NCBI GenBank assembly: GCA_950295325.1
Contig: OX485804.1
Span: 11,098,001 to 11,162,000, forward strand
DNA: 64,000 bases
Reading direction: 5' to 3'
Source: Polytrichum commune
Taxonomy: Eukaryota; Streptophyta; Polytrichopsida; Polytrichales; Polytrichaceae
The position numbers and the translations under genes are program-made. Under the pieces are notes generated by a model, which was not told where the DNA came from, ran no database searches, and was given only the letters and a program-made list of their open reading frames with translations. Positions 57,995 to 64,000 of this stretch are shown here, one piece after another (within the stretch, counting starts at the first letter, position 1; each line of letters opens with the position of its first letter).

Positions 57995-59169
57995 TCAGTC
58001 AAAATCCTTTCTTGGTCGTCGAGAGGGTTTTGGAGCAATGCGTGAACGATGCGGAGGGATGGTTGAGATGGGTTGTGGACAGTGTACCGTAATTGGCACA
58101 GATTTGGGGAGCCGGTGTTGGACAGCTCGTCGAGAATGGTAGGCTTCTGGTGTATGCTTGCTCAGGAGGGGAGGTCTCCTGCATCGAAGAGCTTTGGTTT
58201 TTGGTGTTCTCCATTTCTGGTTTAGGAGAGTAGGCAGTAGTAGTTGACCGAATTACGCACAGAGGACGATCTGTTGGCTTATTTTCTTTCCGGATTGCAG
58301 AGGAAGGAAGGAAGGAAGGAAGGAAGGGAGAGGTGATCATCCAAACCCTCACTACATCATCGCCAGTGCAGAAAAGGACCACTCTTTGAAAGGGGCAGGG
58401 TAGATTACAGAAGCTATGTAGTAGTTTGCCATTTACGCAACAATTACTCTGCGGCAGCGCAGGTGAAGCAAAATCTGAGACAAATTGGGAGAGCTTCGTG
58501 GAACCCTAGCCGGGGCTTGTTGATGGCTCGGAGGGACGATCTCACTGGAGAAGTTTGAGGCACCTGGAATATCTGGTATGGCTGTCCTAGGGTTTAGCTG
58601 GGCAAGGCATCAGCAGCGGAGCCTGGTGAGGGTGGTTCTTCGATGAGCGGAGCACTGTTGGGAGCAATTGAGGTGGAAAACTATACGGAACCATGTGGCC
58701 TAGGGATGTGCTCATGAGGAAGGTTTATGTGCACAAGGATTTGTGTTGGTGTCCCTGTGAGGTCGTTAATGTGTAGGAAGAGAGACAGAGCCTGGTTAGG
58801 GAGCCTGGTAAGGGTGCTTCTACGATGAGTGAAGCACTGTTGGGAGCCAATTGAGGTGACACCTTTGTAGCCGTGTAGTGGCTTATGGATTGCTCATGAG
58901 GGAGGTTTTTGTGGACAAGGATGTTTGTTGGTGTCCCCGTGAGATCGTTAATCTGTAGAGAGAGAGCGAGAGCCTGGTGAGGGTGTTTCTACGATGAGTA
59001 AATCACAGTAGGGAGCAATTGAGGTGGAAAACTTATGGTGCTGTATGGCTGGCGGATTTGCTCATGAGGAAGGTTTATGTGCATATGGATTTTTGTTGAT
59101 GTCCCTGTGAGATCGTTAATGTAGACAGAGAGAGAGAGAGTGAGAGAGAGTGAGAGAGAGGTAGAGTAA
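57640..59169 (+). promoter_or_regulatory. Promoter and leader region of the trihelix gene
   Basis: Base composition rises here compared with the AT-rich flank. It holds a (GGCA)n run at 57964-57993, a (GGAA)n run at about 58302-58326, three ~170-180-bp tandem repeats (58621-59140) and a purine-rich GAGAGA tract directly before the start codon (59121-59166). The GA tract is typical of plant 5' leaders. The transcription start was not located. Confidence 0.45.
58621..59140 (+). repeat. Three tandem ~170-180-bp units upstream of the trihelix gene
   Basis: Units start with GCCTGGT at 58621, 58803 and 58972 (periods 182 and 169). Each contains ACGATGAG or CGATGAG, a GGGAGC(C)AATTGAGGTG block, GCTCATGAGG(A/G)AGGTTT, GTTGGTGTCCC or a variant, TGTGAG(A/G)TCGTTAAT and an AGAGAGA end. 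Sequence identity looks high but imperfect. Confidence 0.85.
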
Positions 59170-59875
59170 ATGGAAGGAGGAGGGAGGGTGGTGATGATGA
59201 TCATGAACACACCGGACGAGATGGATGAAGGGGGTGCGGAGAAACTCTCGGTGTCTCCAAAGGCAAAGCGCATTGCGAGTCCCCGGTGGTCCAAGCACGA
59301 AACCCTAGTCATGATCGAGGCGAAGCGGAAGCACGAGCTGGAGATTCAGCAAGCCAATTCGAAAGGGAGGGCACTGCTCACCGATGTGAACAAATGGGAC
59401 CTTGTGTCCGCGTCTTGCAGAGCTGTTGGCATCGACCGAGACGGCAAGATGTGCAGGAAGAGATGGTTCAATTTGCTCACTGAGTTCAAGAAGATCCGTG
59501 ACTGGCGCAAGAGCAGCAACCGGGTGGACAATTTCTGGGACTTGTCGGGTGACGAGAGGAGGGAGAAGAAGCTGCCAACTGTGTTTGATCACGAAGTCTA
59601 CGTGGCCATGGAGTCTTTCACCACAGGGAAGCCGGGGTTGTTACCGGACTGTTTCGAAAGCAGCGGCACTCGCATGCACACCACCACCACCACCACCACC
59701 ACCACCAACAACAACAACGATGATGGCCTGTTTTCGGAGATTGATCAGGATGGACAGCCGGTGGCCGAGGACGTGCAGTTGGACAATGGATTGTTTCCGC
59801 CTCAGTCCAGAGCTGTGGTGCATGCAAATGGGAATGAATTGAGTTCACCTCCAGAGGCCCCACTGCTTCACCCAG
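59170..59875 (+). CDS. Trihelix transcription factor, exon 1
   Basis: Exon 1 codes residues 1-235 plus one base, ending CCAG before a GT donor. The Myb-like trihelix domain covers about residues 38-115: PRWSKHETLVMIEAKR, then NKWDLVSASCRAVGIDRDG, then CRKRWFNLLTEFKKIRDW. The three spaced Trp residues are W40, W76 and W99. An acidic/basic region follows (NFWDLSGDERREKKLP), then a low-complexity T9N4 run (171-183) coded by a (CAC)n microsatellite (about 59678-59706), which may vary in length. Trihelix proteins bind GT-type promoter elements in the nucleus; this arrangement resembles the single-trihelix, C-terminal-helix type (ASR3-like). The exact subfamily is not certain. Confidence 0.88.
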
Positions 59876-61221
59876 GTATACAAACAAAGCTCTTTCCTGC
59901 TAGCATGTATGGCATGTGGGCCTTCTGTGTTCATTCTTCTTAATTGGACACCCATATTTGAGTGGTATATGGCAAGGCTTGTATTAAGAATGGACACCAA
60001 AAAGACATGTAATGGAATTTGCACATGGGAAGGGGACGAGATCACCTTCGGTGGTGTGATCGGTCTTCTTAATTGGACACGCATGTTTGAGTGGTATATG
60101 TCAAGGTTTGTAATCAAAGATGGACACGAAAATGACATGTTATGGGAACATGGCAACGGGAATGGGATGAGGTCACCTCCGGAAGTGCCACTGCTTCATC
60201 CAGGTAGACAGAGCTCTTCCCTCCTAGCATGTATGCTATCTGGGCCTAAAAATAAGAATGGACACCAAAAAGACATAATGTGTTTACGACATGGAGATGA
60301 TACTGAGATTGGACTGCATCCTCAAAATATAGTCACCATTTTCCAAGGTTCAATTGTGAACATAATTGAGAAGACCTATATGATCATTTAATGAGAAAGA
60401 TAACCTTCACTTTTGCATCCCAACTCCAATTATGAAACCTTATGCGGATACTCTTCTTAATTGAATACCTATATCTGAATGGTATTCGGCAAGGTTTGTA
60501 TGCAAGAATGGACACCAAAAAGACATTTTGTGTTACGATGCTGAGATTGAATGTGTGCTCATAATGTAGACGCCATTACTCTAGGTTCAATTGGGACAGG
60601 GCCTATGTGATCACATAATGAGAAAACACATCTTTACTTTGATCCCCTATAGCTTTTGCATCCCAACTCCAATTCTGAAACTTGAAATAACAATCTGCGC
60701 AATTTATCACAATTGCTAATTGGATGGGATGAGACAATTCCCAATTCTGTGGAGATGGAAGTGCCCACAACACCTTGACTCCTATTTGTATGGGTCTCAT
60801 GTCAGAAGCCAAGCATTTGAGCTCTCACTAGCAGTTGCCCATGACTGCGATTTGATGAAGATACAGAGGGCTGTTGTACTTCACTTTGATTCATGTGTAC
60901 AATATCTTTGCAATTAGAGTTCACTTGAAAAGTGGTGCAATTTACCTTTTTGGACGTGCATGGCATTTATTTAATGTTACCCAGTCCTATATTGTATGCA
61001 TGTTTGGGGACTTCATGTGGGAAGGGAGGTTTTCTTTACATCTTATATAGTTTATCATGCTTTTGAGTAGTGTCTTTATACACAATAGCCATCACTTGTA
61101 ATTGAAACTCAGGACTTGCCACCATGGCGGTCGTAAGATTCCATTACATTTGTTGTTGGAGTTTGTTGGTCAGAGGTCTGTGGTTTCCGGGCATGTAACT
61201 CATGGAGTGGCTGGGAAGCAG
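59876..61221 (+). repeat. Intron of the trihelix gene with partial tandem duplications of the exon 1 end
   Basis: The 1346-bp intron begins GTATAC and ends with AG at 61220-61221. A segment at 60161-60250 repeats the exon 1/intron boundary at 59830-59925: TCACCTCCrGAr.., CCACTGCTTCAyCCAG|GTA and AGCATGTATG. A ~130-bp block (CTTCTTAATTGGACAC, GAGTGGTATATG, AATGGACACCAAAAAGACAT) appears near 59934, 60066 and 60447, with a partial copy near 60255. The duplicate donor at 60204-60206 has a plausible sequence. Confidence 0.75.
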
Positions 61222-61517
61222 GAATGGCAGCAGAACGATCCCGGAACTGGAAGAAGCGGAAGACTCCTGAAGAAGGTGATGGAAAAGATCCATATGCTGC
61301 AATATTAGAGAGCACTAGTAAAAGCTTCCAAGCTGCCTTGACAGAAAGTGTGCAAGCCCAGATTAAGGCACACAGCCGGAGTGTACAAGCTCAGATTGAG
61401 GCTCAGAAGCAAGAACACGAGTTGGACCGAGCTCAGCGCAAGGAACAGGGGGATAGATTGATTGGCGTGCTGACAGCATTGGTTGATACTTTGGGCAAAA
61501 TTGCCGACAAGTTGTAG
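61222..61517 (+). CDS. Trihelix transcription factor, exon 2 (C-terminal coiled coil)
   Basis: The acceptor AG at 61220-61221 restores the frame exactly: the last G of exon 1 joins GA to make Gly, then MAAERSRNWKKRKTPEEGDG. The last 98 residues end at TAG (61515-61517) and give a predicted 333-residue protein. A basic patch (NWKKRK) could be a nuclear signal. The rest is a long amphipathic helix: SVQAQIKAHSRSVQAQIEAQ, KQEHELDRAQRKEQGDRLIG and VLTALVDTLGKIADKL. The ending (…LADALGKIADKL-like) is characteristic of trihelix C-terminal coiled coils and serves dimerisation. The join is by splice rules and family fit; transcripts would confirm it. Confidence 0.82.
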
Positions 61518-63260
61518 GTAATATATTACTACTATCATGGTTTAAAAACCAGGTCACGCAGCTCAGGCATACATTGCTGGACATACACAGGAGGAGCTTC
61601 CAAGCAGCAAGGGATGAAATGATTTGAAGAGTCATGGGGGTTGACACATGGACTTCTGGAGGAATTGTGATGACCAATGGCCTTGGATTCTTCGTAGTCC
61701 ATTTTTGACAGGTGTTTGAATCAAAAAATGACACATGATGATGATGCTTTGGTGGACAGCCCCAACAATTTTTGTCAGAAAATGGTGTGCAAAAGCAGTA
61801 TTGATGAATTGTGCTTCTGCAGCGGACTGGTAGTTGTAAGCAGTCCAGTCCAGGTTTGTAACATACAGGTGTAACTGTACAGCTTCAGAAATTGATTCAC
61901 ATTTTCTGTAGGATTGGATAGAGAGCTGGATAAGTGTATAGTCACAAGCAATCCTGCATGCTCAATGAATTCTAAATGACAATCAAGAACTCACTGTTAA
62001 ATCAGAAATTTGTGTGTCACCACGAAGTTGGTGCAACGACCAGTTGAATCTCATGCTTTTTGTCACGCACAGAATGTAATGCTGTGGACCTTGCTTGCCT
62101 GTTCGAGGTATTCCTTGCCTCCCCAGTTGGGTTGGTTGCTTGTTCTTTTGATCAACTGTTTTAAAATTTGAGGATATGTGTCTGATGTTCAAGAAATCAT
62201 ATATATATATATTTTTGTGCACAGATTGTGTGGTCTCAAATTTTGTTGATAGTGTCAGGCTTACAAGTAGATTGTTGATGAATGAACCTCAGCTGGACAA
62301 GTGTTGTCAATTTAATTGGAACATTTCAGAACCTTCATTATGTATATCCAGATAGATGTTCTGCTCCTATTTGAAAATTTCTTCATGTGTAAGGGTGTGT
62401 TTTCATAGGAGAAAAACTTGTTCCGTCTTACTCTCTCATCAGCAACTTTGAATACAAAAATATTCAGATTGATTGCTTGGCATCTGAATGGTTTTCCAGG
62501 TATTGACTAGGCCCTACACCTAAGGTAGACATGTATCATTTGGACACTTTTCTCTCTGCAGCCACTTCTCATATGATATGAGACACGCGATTGGTGTGAG
62601 ACGATTATCAAAGACATGCAATTGGTGCGAGACGATTATCAAATCCAAATTGTGCCCCTAGCCATTTGCCTCATAACTTTTGGAGCTCAAACGAATATGT
62701 TATTTATTATTGATGTGAAGATTCTAATGTTCATTAAATGGTCAAATTGATCTCCCTCATTTATGTTGACTATTAAACTTGGAATGACTACCAAAATTTG
62801 AGCATTTAGTCTTATCTCCTTCAAACATGTCTTTTTGGTGTTTGTTTTTAGGTGCACACTTAACCACATACCACTCAAATGTAGATGTATGTTTAAGTCT
62901 AGTGTTGGATTAAGTCACATCCGCCTTATATAATAAGAGAATCCAATGATAATTTCTATTCAAATTATGTGCTTGGAACAATCAAACTAATTACTAAGTA
63001 CATACTTGCCTATCCTGGCACCACAATATTTTACTTGTGCACACCTGAAAATATAGTGAATTCAAGTCTGTTGAGTCTATTGGCAAGCTCCTACACATCT
63101 AAAGGCCCTTTGCTCCGAAAATGAATTTGGATTATATAAGTTGGACCTCTTGATCCAGAAAACTTGAATTTTACATACAAGTATTTCTTAAAATTGAGTT
63201 CCAAACACTAAAGTAATTCATATGGTACTTTAGTATGTAGTAGCTGAATGAAGTGAAACA
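61518..63260. other. Trihelix 3' region and unassigned flank
   Basis: The first several hundred bases are probably 3' untranslated sequence. At 62577-62645 a ~38-bp unit (ATTGGTGyGAGACGATTATC) occurs twice in tandem. No further gene is supported. Confidence 0.4.
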
Positions 63261-63264
63261 GTGC

Positions 63265-63450
63265 AATGAACGGTGAGAACCGATTGCTGTAGTTAGAGAT
63301 GAACCGGTTGAGTTTGAGAAATAATCGATTCTAACTCAAGACTTCAGGGAAATTACCGATCCATTTAGAATAATTTACAGAATTTTCCCAATTCAATAAA
63401 GAAAACCCGAAAGATGTTAACATGTAACTGGTTGGTCTCGGAAGCACTAG
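63265..63450 (+). repeat. Dispersed repeat family D, copy 3
   Basis: It shares AATGAACGG.GAGAACCGA, GATGAACCGGTTGAGTTTGA, GAAATAA and CAAGACTTCAGG with 7155-7250, and ATGTTAACATGTAACTGGTTGG with the inverted copy at 47.8 kb. Confidence 0.6.
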
Positions 63451-63935
63451 GATCTTGATCGATTATGCCTTAAATCTCCTTGGACACTGGAACGGTGAAA
63501 TTGGATATAGACTAGAATATCCATATTGTGATTTCCAGACTTTCAGATGCAAGCTAGCTATAACTACAACAAGGAATCCAACATGAAACCAAGCCTAGAC
63601 TTTTAGCACAAAGACCTCAAAATTTCCAGTGGTCCCTGTTGGAATAGTGAGCGAGACCCCAACACAGATCCAAATAGCCTCAATAATTAATACAGTTTCA
63701 ATGTAAATTAAAATACAATTGGGTTGCACCCGAACAGTTGACTTGGGAACAGAATTATCATGAGATCCATTTTGCATTACTCTATTTTTAATATTTGTAT
63801 TAAAGAAACATAAAATGTTGACTTGTAAGTACATGGTGGCCATCCAGAGTGACTCACCAATTCCTCACCACATGCACAAGGCCACCGTGGCGTGCCACCT
63901 GGAGCCTCCGTGGCGATCTCCGACGGAACTCCCTA
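63451..63935. other. Unassigned stretch
   Basis: An 82-codon minus-strand frame (63595-63843) has no recognisable domain. The last 100 bases become GC-rich. Confidence 0.35.
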
Positions 63936-63936
63936 G

Positions 63937-64000
63937 GGAACGTCGAGGGCGCATAAGGGAACATAAGGAACGTAGAGGGCGCATTAGGGAACATAGGGAA
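63937..64000 (+). repeat. 30-bp tandem repeat cut by the window edge
   Basis: GAACGTmGAGGGCGCATwAG followed by GGAACATAr occurs twice with a 30-bp period (GAACGT at 63938 and 63968) and may continue beyond the window. Confidence 0.75.

Noticed and set aside
57503-58382. Divergent minus-strand gene upstream of the trihelix gene
   Set aside because: Three overlapping frames show no domain and are Pro/Ser/Leu-rich, as expected for the reverse of a GA-rich leader region.
59678-59706. Non-coding (CAC)n microsatellite breaking the trihelix gene
   Set aside because: It is in frame and codes a Thr run, with the reading frame intact on both sides.
63595-63843. 82-codon minus-strand frame as a membrane protein
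   Set aside because: Single short frame in AT-rich DNA with no homologue I recognise and no splice context.

Overview
The window looks like nuclear DNA of a land plant. A plant-type DIMINUTO/DWF1 sterol reductase gene, an EF-hand calmodulin-like gene and a trihelix transcription-factor gene are visible. (TTTAGGG)n-type telomere repeats occur inside the window. The mobile elements are plant-type: a Stowaway element, CACTA-like ends, PIF/Harbinger-, hAT- and Mutator-like elements, and tRNA-derived SINEs. The proteins are fairly diverged from flowering-plant family members as I remember them, so a seed-free plant (lycophyte, fern or bryophyte) is possible, but the lineage is not settled by the sequence.

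Only three genes are supported. The 3'-truncated DWF1-like gene is on the minus strand at 1-2098; its 1.1-kb intron is filled with about 200-bp degenerate repeats and degenerate copies of its promoter follow upstream to about 3600. An apparently intronless calmodulin-like gene with four EF hands is on the minus strand at 36504-37295. A two-exon trihelix gene is on the plus strand at 59170-61517, with tandem duplications in both its leader and its intron. The genes are unrelated in pathway and do not form a functional cluster.

The rest is mostly mobile-element debris, much of it with readable ends and target-site duplications. The main region is 21.1-31.2 kb: a decayed LINE of about 8 kb (ORF1-like, 2A-like motif, APE endonuclease, YADD reverse transcriptase, RNase H, Cys/His C-terminus, 3' hairpin and TTC tail). 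It is split by a 2130-bp insertion with TG...CA ends and an ACAGT duplication, best read as a solo LTR. SINE copies lie at 5.8, 12.1, 16.6, 40.9 and 47.4 kb in two 3'-tail types; one type appears to share its 3' end with the LINE.

Other notable structures are: a MITE at 7257-8780 whose right end has expanded into exactly seven 169-bp tandem units; a 1073-bp foldback element with arms of about 400 bp (55559-56631) nested in a TIR element with TAA duplications; two hAT-like MITEs with perfect 8-bp duplications (46629-47034 and 52281-52813); and seven long G homopolymers, all on the plus strand. Long stretches (16.9-20.0, 33.75-35.7, 48-49.97, 50.3-52.3 and 53.5-55.2 kb) hold nothing I can assign. 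All coordinates were read by eye; where no target duplication is quoted, element ends are approximate.
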